DNA of 64,000 nt, from the NCBI RefSeq assembly GCF_042653545.1, contig NZ_JBHSIS010000002.1:744001-808000 (forward strand), in the 5' to 3' direction. Origin of the DNA: Actinophytocola glycyrrhizae. Its GTDB lineage: Bacteria; Actinomycetota; Actinomycetes; Mycobacteriales; Pseudonocardiaceae. Both the position numbers and the translations under genes were made by a program. Below the pieces are notes generated by a model. That model made no database searches. It was given only the letters and a program-made list of their open reading frames with translations, and had not been told where the DNA came from. Of this stretch, positions 42,405 to 51,041 are shown piece by piece (the stretch's first letter is position 1; every line of letters starts with the position of its first letter).

Positions 42405-43565
42405 TCAACGATATGCGGGCACCCCGGTCAGGGCCTGGCCGATGGCCAGTGTGTGGATTTCCGCGGTGCCCTCGTAGGTCAGGACCGACTCCAGGTTGTT
42501 CGCGTGCCGGAGTGGGGCGTACTCCAGCGAGATGCCGTTCGCGCCGAGGATGGTCCGGCACTCGCGGGCTATGGACAACGCCTCGCGGACGTTGTTCAGC
42601 TTTCCCACGCTCACCTGTTCCGCGCGGATGCGCCCGGCGTCCTTCAACCGGCCCAGGTGCAGCGCCAGCAGCATCGACGTGTTCAGTGACACCGCCATGT
42701 CCGCCAGTTTCCGCTGCGTCAGCTGGAAACCGCTGATCGGTCTGCCGAACTGCACTCTGGTGTCCGCATAGGACAGTGCGGCGCGGAGGCAGTCGCGGGC
42801 CGCGCCGACGGCGCCGAACAGGATGCCGAACCTGGCCTCGTTCAGGCACGACAGCGGTGCCGACAGGCCGGTGGCGGCCGGGAGCCGGGCGGTGTCGGGC
42901 AGGCGGACGTCCGCGAGGTGCAGCTCCGAGGTCACCGACGCGCGCAACGACAGCTTGCCGTCGATGTCGCGCGTGGTGAATCCCGGCGTTCCCCTCGGCA
43001 CCAGGAACCCCCGGATCCCCTCCTGGGTGGTCGCCCAGATCGTCGCCACGTCCGCGATGCCGCCGTTCGTGATCCACGTCTTCGTGCCGTTCAGCACCCA
43101 GTCATCGCCGTCGCGGACCGCTTTCGTGCGCATCCCGGCCGGGTCGCTGCCGTGGTCGGGTTCGGTCAGGCCGAAGCAGCCGATCGCGGTGCCCGCCGCC
43201 AGCCGGGGCAGCCACTCCTCCTTCTGTTCCCGCGAGCCGTACCGCCAGATGGAGAACATCGACAGGGAACCCTGCACCGACACGAAGCTCCGCAGACCGG
43301 AGTCCGCCGCCTCCAGCTCGAGACACGCCAGGCCGTAGCCGGTCGCGTGGACACCGGCGCAGCCGTAGCCCTCCAGGTGCATGCCCAGCAACCCGAGCCT
43401 GCCCAGTTCCGGCGCCAGCTCGCGGGGGAACCGGCCGTCGCCGAACCACTCCGCGACGTGGGGGCGCACCCGGTCCGCGACGAAACCCGCCACCGTGGAC
43501 TGGATGTCGCGTTCCTCGTCGGTCAGGACCGTCGGGATGTCCAGCAGGTCCAGGGGGTCGGTCAT
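42405..43565 (-). CDS. Acyl-CoA dehydrogenase, glutaryl-CoA dehydrogenase-like
   Basis: 386 residues, intact ACAD fold. FAD/substrate motifs are CFGLTEPDHGSDPAGM and TWITNGGIADV; the C-terminal part has VQFGRPISGFQLTQRKLADM. The catalytic glutamate is in LTYEGTAEIHTLAIGQALTG, the position and context found in glutaryl-CoA dehydrogenases, and an arginine before it (PLRHANNLES) fits the decarboxylating subgroup. It would turn glutaryl-CoA into crotonyl-CoA and CO2 in the cytoplasm. ATG at 43565 overlaps the CoA-transferase stop, linking it to a glutarate-activating step. Confidence 0.87.
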   Translation of the reverse strand: MTDPLDLLDIPTVLTDEERDIQSTVAGFVADRVRPHVAEWFGDGRFPRELAPELGRLGLLGMHLEGYGCAGVHATGYGLACLELEAADSGLRSFVSVQGSLSMFSIWRYGSREQKEEWLPRLAAGTAIGCFGLTEPDHGSDPAGMRTKAVRDGDDWVLNGTKTWITNGGIADVATIWATTQEGIRGFLVPRGTPGFTTRDIDGKLSLRASVTSELHLADVRLPDTARLPAATGLSAPLSCLNEARFGILFGAVGAARDCLRAALSYADTRVQFGRPISGFQLTQRKLADMAVSLNTSMLLALHLGRLKDAGRIRAEQVSVGKLNNVREALSIARECRTILGANGISLEYAPLRHANNLESVLTYEGTAEIHTLAIGQALTGVPAYR

Positions 43566-44665
43566 GGCAGCTCCTCGTTGTGTTCGCCCAGCCTCGGTGG
43601 GCGGCGGCGGTACTCGGGCGGGGTGCGGGACAGGCCGATCGGGTTGGCGACCACGTCGAGCCCGTCCAGCGGCACCGTCGGGGCCAGGCCCAGCCGCGCC
43701 GCCAGCTCGAACGCGCCGGCCACGTCGTTCACCGGGCCGCACGGCACACCCAGCGGGGTCAGCAGGTCGAACCACTCCGCCGCCGTACGGGTCACCAGCC
43801 GGTCGGTCAGCAGCGCGGCCAACGACGCGACCTGCGCGACCCGTTGCGCGTTCGTGGCGAACCGGGGCTCGGGCGGCAGGTCGAGCGCCGCGCACAGCCG
43901 CGCGAACTGCCGGTCGTTGCCGACCGCGAGGACCATCGGGACGTCGGCGGTCGCGAACACCTCGTACGGCGCGATCGACGGGTGCCGGTTGCCCATGATC
44001 CCCGGCACGACCCCGCCCATCGTGTAGCCCGCGCTCTGGTTGACCATGCTGGACAGCAGGCAGCTCAACAGGTTCACCTCGACCAGCTGCCCCTCGCCGC
44101 TGGTCTCCCGCTCCCGCAGCGCGGCGAGGACGCCGACCGCCGCGTGCAGGCCGGTCAGCACGTCGACCAGTGCCACACCGGTCTTCACCGGCTGTCCCGG
44201 TGCCGGGCCGGTGACGCTCATCAGCCCGCCGACCGCCTGCAGCAGCAGGTCGTAGCCCGGCAGCGTGGCGCCCTCGCCCGTGCCGAAGCCGCTGACCGAG
44301 CAGTACACCAGCCGCGGGTTGAGCTCCCGGGCCTCGGCGTAGGACAGGCCCAGCCGCGCCATCGTGCCGGGGCGGAAGTTCTCCACCAGCACGTCCGCCG
44401 ACCGCACCAGCGACCGCACCCGTTCGGTGTCGCGCCGCAGGTCCAGCGCCACCGACCGCTTGTTGCGGTTCACGGCGAGGAAGTACGTCGCGTCGTCGCC
44501 CGCGAACGGCGGGCCCCACGCGCGGGTCTCGTCGCCGGTGTCCGGGTGCTCGACCTTGATCACGTCGGCGCCGAGGTCGGCGAGCAGCATCGTGGCGTAT
44601 GGCGCGGCGAGGACGCGACCGAAGTCGGCGATCACCACACCGGACAGAGCGTTCACACCCGTCAT
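43562..44665 (-). CDS. Class III (CaiB/BaiF) CoA-transferase
   Basis: 367 residues. GVVIADFGRVLAAPYATMLLADLGADVIKVE opens the family fold; the catalytic aspartate is in LPGYDLLLQAVGGLMSVTG, and RNKRSVALDLRR plus ENFRPGTMARLGL are standard. The pairing with a glutaryl-CoA-dehydrogenase-like gene mirrors mammalian SUGCT, a glutarate CoA-transferase, so activation of glutarate (or another dicarboxylate) with a CoA donor is likely. ATG at 44665 is used; GTG at 44656 is an alternative. Divergent from the aminotransferase gene across 110 bases. Confidence 0.87.
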   Translation of the reverse strand: MTGVNALSGVVIADFGRVLAAPYATMLLADLGADVIKVEHPDTGDETRAWGPPFAGDDATYFLAVNRNKRSVALDLRRDTERVRSLVRSADVLVENFRPGTMARLGLSYAEARELNPRLVYCSVSGFGTGEGATLPGYDLLLQAVGGLMSVTGPAPGQPVKTGVALVDVLTGLHAAVGVLAALRERETSGEGQLVEVNLLSCLLSSMVNQSAGYTMGGVVPGIMGNRHPSIAPYEVFATADVPMVLAVGNDRQFARLCAALDLPPEPRFATNAQRVAQVASLAALLTDRLVTRTAAEWFDLLTPLGVPCGPVNDVAGAFELAARLGLAPTVPLDGLDVVANPIGLSRTPPEYRRRPPRLGEHNEELP

Positions 44666-44775
44666 CCTGCGCGACCGGACGACCGGACGCAGTGGCCGAG
44701 ATGTCCACCCGCCGATCTCCGAACACGCCGGTTCGGCCATCGCCGGAGGTCGCGCGAGGTGGTTGCGTCCCGGGC

Positions 44776-46143
44776 ATGACCGTGACTCCTGAGCAGTTCC
44801 GGCGCGTCCACACCGACGTCCCCGGCCCGCGTTCCCGTGCACTGCTCGACCGCGCGGGCGCCGCGCTGCCCGCCGGGCTGGGTTCCGTGCTGCCGGTGTT
44901 CGTCGAGGCCGCGGGCGGCGGCGTGGTCGTGGACGCCGACGGCAACTCGTTCATCGACCTCGGCAGCGGGATCGCCGTCACGACCGTCGGCAACGCCGCG
45001 CCCGCCGTTGCCGAGCGGGCCGCGGCGCAGCTGCGCCGGTTCACGCACACCTGCTACCTGGTGAACCCGTACGAGTCCTATGTGGAGGTGTGCGAGCGGC
45101 TCAACGCGCTCGCCCCGGTGCGCGACGCGCGGACCGCGTTGTTCAACACCGGCGCGGAGGCCGTGGAGAACGCCGTGAAGGTGGCCCGCGCGGCGACCGG
45201 CAGGCCCGCGGTGGTCGCGTTCGACCACGCCTACCACGGCCGGACGCTGCTCACCATGAGCCTCACCGCCAAGAACACGCCGTACAAACAGGGTTTCGGC
45301 CCGTTCGCGACCGAGGTGTACCGGGCACCGATGGCCTACCCGTACCGGTGGCCGTCCGGGGCGGACCGGTGCGCGGAGGAGGCCACCGCCGCGCTGACCG
45401 AGCTGGTCGACCGCCGGATCGGCGCAGGCAACGTGGCCGCGGTGGTGGTGGAGCCGATCCAGGGTGAGGGCGGGTTCGTGGTGCCCGCACCGGGGTTCCT
45501 GCCCAGCGTCGCGCGGCTGTGCCGCGAGCGCGGCATCGTGCTGATCGCCGACGAGGTGCAGTCGGGGATCGCACGCACGGGCGCGTGGTTCGCGTGCGAG
45601 CACGAGGGCATCGAGCCGGACCTGGTCACCACCGCGAAGGGTCTCGGCGGCGGCCTGCCGATCGCCGCGGTCACCGGCCGGGCCGAGCTGATGGACGCGG
45701 TGCCCGCAGGTGGCCTCGGCGGCACGTTCAGCGGCAACCCGGTCGCGTGCGCGGCCGCGCTCGGCGTGTTCGAGGAGATCGAGACACACGACCTGCTGGC
45801 CCGCGCACGTGCCATCGGCGACACGATGCTGACCGCGCTGCGTGCCATCGCCGAGGAACACGCCGTGGTCGGCGACGTCCGCGGCCGCGGCGCGATGGTG
45901 GCGATCGAGCTGGTCGGGCCCGGCACGACACCGGCACCCGAGCTGACCGCGCGCATCGCCCGGCGCTGCCACCGCGACGGCGTCCTCGTCCTCACCGCTG
46001 GTACCTACGGCAACGTGCTGCGTTTCCTGCCCCCGCTGTCCATCCCGGACGCGTTGCTCGCGGAGGCACTGACCGTGCTGCGGGCGGCGGTGGCCGCCGA
46101 AACCGGCAGGTCCGGCGCGTTCACGGCACAACGAGTGCCGTGA
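44776..46143 (+). CDS. gabT: 4-Aminobutyrate/5-aminovalerate aminotransferase (class III, GabT-like)
   Basis: 455 residues. NTGAEAVENAVKVARAATGR and DHAYHGRTLLTMSLTAK bind PLP, VEPIQGEGGFVVP and LIADEVQSGIARTG follow, and the Schiff-base lysine is Lys288 in TTAKGLGGGLPIAA. Pattern and length match GabT/DavT. With the divergent CoA-transferase and glutaryl-CoA-dehydrogenase-like genes, 5-aminovalerate to glutarate semialdehyde is the most natural reaction; a semialdehyde dehydrogenase would have to come from elsewhere, possibly the one at 30261. Its stop codon starts palindromic repeat copy B. Confidence 0.9.
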   Translation: MTVTPEQFRRVHTDVPGPRSRALLDRAGAALPAGLGSVLPVFVEAAGGGVVVDADGNSFIDLGSGIAVTTVGNAAPAVAERAAAQLRRFTHTCYLVNPYESYVEVCERLNALAPVRDARTALFNTGAEAVENAVKVARAATGRPAVVAFDHAYHGRTLLTMSLTAKNTPYKQGFGPFATEVYRAPMAYPYRWPSGADRCAEEATAALTELVDRRIGAGNVAAVVVEPIQGEGGFVVPAPGFLPSVARLCRERGIVLIADEVQSGIARTGAWFACEHEGIEPDLVTTAKGLGGGLPIAAVTGRAELMDAVPAGGLGGTFSGNPVACAAALGVFEEIETHDLLARARAIGDTMLTALRAIAEEHAVVGDVRGRGAMVAIELVGPGTTPAPELTARIARRCHRDGVLVLTAGTYGNVLRFLPPLSIPDALLAEALTVLRAAVAAETGRSGAFTAQRVP

Positions 46144-46189
46144 ATGGGCCGTTCAGGGCGCCCAGCGCCCTGAACGCGCCTTTCAGGGC
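46141..46189. repeat. Palindromic repeat with alternative hairpins (copy B)
   Basis: GTTCAGGGCGC (46151-46161) and GCGCCCTGAAC (46165-46175) pair perfectly over a CCA loop and extend outwards to 21 positions with three mismatches (46141-46185). A competing 8-pair stem forms from 46167-46174 with 46182-46189. The order and base content match copy A at 37284. It starts on the aminotransferase stop codon and lies between convergent genes, so it probably terminates or stabilises the aminotransferase mRNA. Confidence 0.8.
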
Positions 46190-46215
46190 ACGACCACGGA
46201 CACCACGTCATGGAG

Positions 46216-47634
46216 TCACACCGAGGTCAGCGCGAGGAGCAGCTCGGCGCGGACGTGCGCGTCGTCGAGGTCCACGCCCAGCAGCGCGCGGATCCGGTCC
46301 ATGCGGCCGCGCAGCGTGTGCCGGTGCACCCCGAGCGCGGCGGACGCGGCCTCGGTGTGCCCGTTGTGCTCCAGGAACGCCAGCAACGTGCCGGAAAGTC
46401 CGGTGCCGTCGAGCGGCCGCAGCCGGGTCGCCGCGACCCCGGCGAGCACGGCCCGCGTCGCCGGTGCGGCGGACAGCACGTGCCCGGCGAGCGCGTCGAA
46501 CCGGACCAGCGGCACGTCGCGGGCGCGCGCCACGTCCGCGGCCGTGACCGCCTGCCGCAACGCCGATGGCAACCCGGCCGGTGCGCACACCGCCGACCGC
46601 CCGGCGTGCCCTGGCGTGCGCACCTCGACCCCGGCGGGTACCACCACGACCGCGCACCCCGCGCGTTCGGTCGCCAGCAGCGGGAACCCGGACAGCGCCC
46701 GCTCCGCTGCTTCGAACACCGCCACCGGCGGCGCGTCGCGCACGGCGAGCACCGCGAGTTCGTCCGATGTGGACAAGCCGGCGGCCCCGGCGCCGACCAC
46801 CCCGTCGAACAGCAGACCGGCGAGCGTGCCGCCCAGCCGGTTCAGCTCGTCGCGCGGCCGCTCGCGGTCGAGCGCGATCAGCGACACCGCGTGGCCGAGC
46901 AGCAACCGGTCCGCTGCCGTGGTGGCGGCGTCGGTCACCAGCACCAGCCTGCCGTGCACGCGCCGCCCGACTCGCACCACCTGTCCGGCGACTGACCCGT
47001 CCGGGCCGACGCTGGCGGTGCCGTCGGCCGGTGGCGCGGCGAGCACCTCGGCGATCCGCGTGTCGTGGTCTGGCCGCAGGCCGTGCGCCGCAACCGGTTC
47101 CGTGCCGCGTGGCCCGAACAACGCGGCCCCGCCGCCGGTGACGGCCGCCAGCTCCCGCACCACCGCGGCCGGCCCGCCACGCAGCGCCGCGCGCGTCATG
47201 GCGAGCTGGCCGCGGGCGGCGCGCGCCGTGTCCTCGTACTCCAGCTCCGCGAGCCGCGCGCTCACCGCCTTCGTGATCGCGACGAACGGCGTCGGCAGCG
47301 GCACCTCCAGCAGCGGGAGACCGAGCCGGTCTGCGGTGTCCACCAGCACCGCGGGCACCCGTTCGAACGACAGGCCGACACCGAACCCGAGTGCGGCGAC
47401 CCCGGCGGTGACCAGGCGTTCCACGTGGGCACGCCGGTCGGCGGCGGCACGCGGCAGCCGCAGGCCGGTGGTCAGCAGCAGTTCACCGCCGTCGAGCCAC
47501 GGCACCGGGTCGGCCAGGTCGATGCTGTGCGCCCACGAGATCCGCCGGTCGAGCGCCTCCTTCCCGGCCAGCACGGCAAGACCCAGCTCGTGCCGGTCCA
47601 CCAGCCAGCGCACGGGAACGTCCATCTCCACCAC
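46216..47634 (-). CDS. PucR-family transcriptional regulator
   Basis: 472 residues. The N-terminal PucR domain reads RRISWAHSIDLADPVPWLDG and GELLLTTGLRLP; the C-terminal helix-turn-helix (HTH_30) is LLAFLEHNGHTEAASAALGVHRHTLRGRMDRI. The middle shows a GAF-like region. Such regulators control purine or amino-acid/amine catabolism. It is convergent with the GabT-like gene and divergent from a small gene, so it likely regulates the neighbouring glutarate/aminovalerate genes. GTG at 47634 has GAGGA upstream; an ATG at 47625 is possible. Confidence 0.88.
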   Translation of the reverse strand: MVEMDVPVRWLVDRHELGLAVLAGKEALDRRISWAHSIDLADPVPWLDGGELLLTTGLRLPRAAADRRAHVERLVTAGVAALGFGVGLSFERVPAVLVDTADRLGLPLLEVPLPTPFVAITKAVSARLAELEYEDTARAARGQLAMTRAALRGGPAAVVRELAAVTGGGAALFGPRGTEPVAAHGLRPDHDTRIAEVLAAPPADGTASVGPDGSVAGQVVRVGRRVHGRLVLVTDAATTAADRLLLGHAVSLIALDRERPRDELNRLGGTLAGLLFDGVVGAGAAGLSTSDELAVLAVRDAPPVAVFEAAERALSGFPLLATERAGCAVVVVPAGVEVRTPGHAGRSAVCAPAGLPSALRQAVTAADVARARDVPLVRFDALAGHVLSAAPATRAVLAGVAATRLRPLDGTGLSGTLLAFLEHNGHTEAASAALGVHRHTLRGRMDRIRALLGVDLDDAHVRAELLLALTSV

Positions 47635-47671
47635 GGACAGATCCTCACCCGGCCACGTGTCGCCGGTCCAC

Positions 47672-47702
47672 TTGACACCGCGAACCGGCGGCGCAGTAGT
47701 GT
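47672..47702 (+). promoter_or_regulatory. Possible promoter of the small gene at 47761
   Basis: TTGACA (47672-47677) and TAGTGT (47697-47702) with a 19-base spacer, slightly longer than usual. It faces the 43-residue gene, which begins 59 bases further on, and lies in the region shared with the divergent PucR gene. Confidence 0.45.
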
Positions 47703-47760
47703 CCAGTTCGAGCGTGACGTGTGGGAGCGTTCACGTTCGACAGGGGAACGGGGAGGAACC

Positions 47761-47892
47761 ATGTCCGAACAAAGCGTGATGACCACGCCGATCTTCGACG
47801 AACTGGTCAACGAGCTGGGCAGCCGTCCGGAGGGGGAAACCACGGCGAACCAGCAGGAGCAGGACGAGGACCGGCCGCGCGACGACCGCTGA
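47761..47892 (+). CDS. Small hydrophilic protein (43 residues), function unknown
   Basis: ATG at 47761 is preceded by a strong GGGGAGGAACC ribosome-binding site, the best argument that this short frame is real. The N-terminal half (MTTPIFDELVNELG) could form an amphipathic helix; the second half is very polar and acidic/basic (QQEQDEDRPRDDR). It has no cysteine, no signal peptide and no membrane segment. It diverges from the PucR regulator and may be under its control. A leader peptide or small regulatory protein is possible; I recognise no family. Confidence 0.65.
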   Translation: MSEQSVMTTPIFDELVNELGSRPEGETTANQQEQDEDRPRDDR

Positions 47893-47969
47893 CCTGACTT
47901 CTGGAGCGGTCCGGCAGGTGACCGGCCTCTCGGGGATTACCCGTGGGGGCGGCCGGTTACCCGGTAGGC

Positions 47970-48635
47970 ATGCGCACGATCACGAGAACGACCACCAGCA
48001 CGAGGTTCGTCGACCGCGAGCACGCGGGCCGGGAACTGGCAGGTGTGCTCACCCGGCACGTCCACGACGACCGGCCACTGGTGCTCGCGCTGCCACGCGG
48101 CGGGGTGCCCGTCGCCGTCGAGGTCGCGGCGGCCACCGGCGGCGACCTGGACATCGTGGTCGCCCGCAAGATCGGCGCGCCTGGACAGCCCGAGTTCGGG
48201 GTCGGCGCACTCGCCGAGGACGGGCCGCCGGTGCTCGACCGGCCCACGCTCGCCGACCTGGGAGTCACCGAGGCGGACCTGACCGAGACGATCCGCAGCG
48301 AACGCGCCGAGATCGGCAGGCGCACCCGCCGGTACCGGGACGGCCGGCCCGCGCCTGCCGTGGCGGGCCGCGAGGTGATCCTCGTCGACGACGGCCTCGC
48401 CACCGGCGTCACCGCCCGCGCCGCGCTGCGGTGGCTGCGGGAACAGGGGCCGAGGCGGGTCGTGCTGGCCGCGCCGACGTGCGCGGGCCAGGCCGAACGC
48501 GAGCTCGCGAAGGAGGCCGACGAGATCGTGTGCCTGCACTCACCGCCGTCGTTCTACGCCGTCGGCCAGGCCTACGCCGACTTCCGCCAGGTCGGCGACG
48601 ACGACGTGATCCGGCTGCTGCGGGCTCACCGCTGA
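47970..48635 (+). CDS. Phosphoribosyltransferase-family protein
   Basis: 221 residues. The PRPP-binding loop is REVILVDDGLATGVTARAAL (13-residue motif with two acidic residues and the phosphate loop). LALPRGGVPVAVEVAAATGG and IVVARKIGAPGQPEFGVGAL are typical of the PRTase subgroup often annotated as putative phosphoribosyltransferases in actinomycetes; no nucleobase hood can be recognised. Its exact base is unknown and it may be a regulatory or stress-linked enzyme. ATG at 47970 follows a weak ribosome-binding site. A hairpin directly after its stop probably terminates it. Confidence 0.85.
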   Translation: MRTITRTTTSTRFVDREHAGRELAGVLTRHVHDDRPLVLALPRGGVPVAVEVAAATGGDLDIVVARKIGAPGQPEFGVGALAEDGPPVLDRPTLADLGVTEADLTETIRSERAEIGRRTRRYRDGRPAPAVAGREVILVDDGLATGVTARAALRWLREQGPRRVVLAAPTCAGQAERELAKEADEIVCLHSPPSFYAVGQAYADFRQVGDDDVIRLLRAHR

Positions 48636-48814
48636 CCGGCCCCGCTGGTCGGGGCCTTCTGACCGGGCACGACACCGAACACGGTCGCCGCGACGAAAAC
48701 ACTCATCACGACGAGCAGGTGGTCCACGTGCACGCCCGGCTGCACCACCTTCAGTGCCAGGTGGACGATCTCCCCGATGAACAAGCGCGTCAGCGCGACT
48801 TTGAACCAGGACAT
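48626..48814 (-). CDS. Small membrane protein (62 residues)
   Basis: MSWFKVALTRLFIGEIVHLALK is an amphipathic or membrane-associated helix, and VDHLLVVMSVFVAATVFGVV is a clear transmembrane helix; a short polar tail ends the chain. No family is recognised. It converges with the phosphoribosyltransferase gene and overlaps its end by 10 bases. GAGGGG lies 11 bases upstream of the ATG, a somewhat long distance. Confidence 0.5.
   Translation of the reverse strand: MSWFKVALTRLFIGEIVHLALKVVQPGVHVDHLLVVMSVFVAATVFGVVPGQKAPTSGAGQR
48638..48660 (+). terminator. Hairpin terminator after the phosphoribosyltransferase gene
   Basis: GGCCCCG and CGGGGCC pair over a 5-base CTGGT loop (48638-48656), followed by TTCT. 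It begins 2 bases after the stop and lies inside the coding end of the convergent membrane-protein gene. Confidence 0.6.
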
Positions 48815-48954
48815 GACAGTCGATCCCCTCGACAACCGGACACAGGTCGGCTACCCGACGTTTCTGCTGGCAAACCCGGCCGCCGGACCATCACCTGCCG
48901 GCTCGCGAACGTTCCTCCGCACGTCACCCGGCCGCCAGCCACGGTGAGCAGGCT

Positions 48955-50823
48955 GTGCGCGTGGACACCGCCCCAAGAGCCAACGACATTTCGCGGCGCA
49001 GCCTGTTGTGGGCCGCCGCCGGCGCCCCGGTCGTCGCCGCGACCGCGGGCGGAGCAGGCGCCGGGTCGGCCGAAGCCGCCGCGGCCGGTGGCCGCCAGGA
49101 CCCGGACAGCCCGCGCTTCGCCGTCGCCGTCCTGCCCGACACCCAGTACCTGCTCGACGAGGGCGGGTCGGACCCGGAGCCGGTGCGTGCCGCGCTGGCG
49201 TGGCTGGTGCGGTCGCGCGGCGAGGCCAACATCGCGTTCATGACCCAGCTCGGCGACGTCACCGAGCACGGCACCGAGACCGAGATGCGGCTCGCGGACC
49301 GTGTGTTCCGGACCGTGGACGGGAAGCTGCCCTACAGCGTCCTCGCGGGCAACCACGACATCCCGTCCGGCGACGACCAGCGCGGCGACACGCCGTACCT
49401 GCGCACGTTCGGCCCGCACCGCTTCCGTCGCGACAGGACGTTCGGCGGCGCGTCACAGGACGGCTACCACCACTTCCACGTCGTCAAGGCGGGCGGCCGC
49501 CAGTGGCTGGTGCTGGCGCTGGACTGGCGCGCCTCCGACGCCGGGATCGCGTGGGCGCAGGGCGTCATCGACACCCACCCGGCGCTGCCCGCGATCCTCA
49601 CCACCCACGACCTGGTGTGGGCCGGCGACGACGGGCAGGCGCACCTGTCCGCCAACGGGCAGCGGCTGTGGGACCGGCTGATCCGGCGCAACGACCAGAT
49701 CTTCCTCGCGCTCGGCGGGCACTACTGGCCGCCGGGGCGCACCACCATGACCAACGACCACGGCAACCCCGTGCACCTGCACATCACCAACTACCAGGAC
49801 CGCTACTACGGCGGCGCCGGGATGGTGCGGCTCTACCACTTCGACCTCGTCCGCGACGTGATCGACGTCGAGACGTTCTCGCCGTGGCTGCGTGCCAGGG
49901 TCGAGAAAGACCCGTCGCTGCTCGAGGCCGAGACGGTGGCGCTGACCGGCGACGTCGACCGGTTCAGCGTGCCGGTCGACTTCGGCGCGCGCTTCGCCGG
50001 GTTCGCGCCGCCCGCGCTGCCCGCGCCGCGCCCGCCGCGTGCCGTGATGCCGCGCGGCACCGTCGCGTACTGGCGCTTCGACCGCACCGGCCTCGCGGGC
50101 GCAGGCACCGACGGCGCCCCCGTCCCGCCCGGCACGGTCGCGCGTGACCTGACCGGCAACGGCAACGACCTGACCTCGACGCTGCTGCACGCGAGCGGCC
50201 CGGCGACGCTCACGTGGTCCGCCGACCACCACGACGACGCGCCCGCGCACGCGAGCCTGCGCTTCGACGGCGGCAAGCAACCCGACCGCGGCGCGGTGCT
50301 GCGCACCGGGCCGGGCGCGCCGCTCAACGCCATGCGGTTCGAGTCGGGCTACACGATCGAGACGTTCCTGAAGCTGCCGTCGCCGTTGGTCGGCGACCAC
50401 GCGTGGATGGGCATCCTGAGCTGGGAGGGCCGCGCCGGTGACGCGGGCAAGCACAGCGGCTGGTCCGACGACGAGCCCACGTGCAGCCTGAACCTCTCCG
50501 GTGAGCGGTTCCTGCAGTTCGTCGTGTACCCGGTGCCGGTGGACGCGGACCCGACGTCGTGGAGCCACGCCGTGCCCGTCGGCCGGTGGATGCACGTCGC
50601 GGTGGTGAACGACGGCAGGCGCACCACCATGTACGTCGACGGATCCCGGATCGCGAGGAACGCGGCCGAGGAGTCCACCGGCATCGCCACCCTCGGCAAA
50701 CCGTTCGCGCTCGGCGGCACCCAGTTCGCCGGGTCGTACGGCCAGGGCTTCCACGGCTGGCTCGGCGACACCCGGGTCGTCGCCCGCGCCCTGCGCCCGG
50801 ACCAGTTCCTCACCGCCCACTGA
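48955..50823 (+). CDS. Tat-exported metallophosphoesterase with LamG-like domain
   Basis: 622 residues. A twin-arginine signal (ISRRSLLWAAAGAPVVAATA) is followed by a calcineurin-like phosphoesterase domain: AVLPDTQYL, MTQLGDVTEHG, VLAGNHDIPSGDD, LTTHDLVW and LGGHYWPPGR give the metal-binding D-x-x, GD, GNHD and GH motifs, with some departures (DTQ for DxH). From about residue 375 a LamG/concanavalin-like domain begins (TVAYWRFDRTG, YTIETFLKLP, GRWMHVAVVNDGRRTTMYVDG). It acts outside the cell or at the wall on a phosphoester, perhaps a nucleotide, teichoic acid or phospholipid. A strong terminator follows. Confidence 0.87.
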   Translation: MRVDTAPRANDISRRSLLWAAAGAPVVAATAGGAGAGSAEAAAAGGRQDPDSPRFAVAVLPDTQYLLDEGGSDPEPVRAALAWLVRSRGEANIAFMTQLGDVTEHGTETEMRLADRVFRTVDGKLPYSVLAGNHDIPSGDDQRGDTPYLRTFGPHRFRRDRTFGGASQDGYHHFHVVKAGGRQWLVLALDWRASDAGIAWAQGVIDTHPALPAILTTHDLVWAGDDGQAHLSANGQRLWDRLIRRNDQIFLALGGHYWPPGRTTMTNDHGNPVHLHITNYQDRYYGGAGMVRLYHFDLVRDVIDVETFSPWLRARVEKDPSLLEAETVALTGDVDRFSVPVDFGARFAGFAPPALPAPRPPRAVMPRGTVAYWRFDRTGLAGAGTDGAPVPPGTVARDLTGNGNDLTSTLLHASGPATLTWSADHHDDAPAHASLRFDGGKQPDRGAVLRTGPGAPLNAMRFESGYTIETFLKLPSPLVGDHAWMGILSWEGRAGDAGKHSGWSDDEPTCSLNLSGERFLQFVVYPVPVDADPTSWSHAVPVGRWMHVAVVNDGRRTTMYVDGSRIARNAAEESTGIATLGKPFALGGTQFAGSYGQGFHGWLGDTRVVARALRPDQFLTAH

Positions 50824-50837
50824 ACCCCCTCCGACCA

Positions 50838-50868
50838 GCGGTGCCCTGCTCGTCAGGGCACCGCTTTT
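50838..50868 (+). terminator. Rho-independent terminator after the phosphoesterase gene
   Basis: GCGGTGCCCTG (50838-50848), loop CTCGT, CAGGGCACCGC (50854-50864), then TTTT. Perfect 11-base-pair stem directly after the stop codon. Confidence 0.9.
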
Positions 50869-51041
50869 CGCATGCGTACCCGGTTGATGTCGATCTTGCG
50901 GGTTGGGCCGTCCCGGGGACGGGTCGTGTGTGAAGCTGTAGCCGCGCCGCACACGAAGCCGAAAAAGTCGGCATCCGGTGAATCCGAATCGGGCTTCGGT
51001 GCGTCGGAGCCCGTGACAGTCCCGCGAGGGGGAAGCAGACG

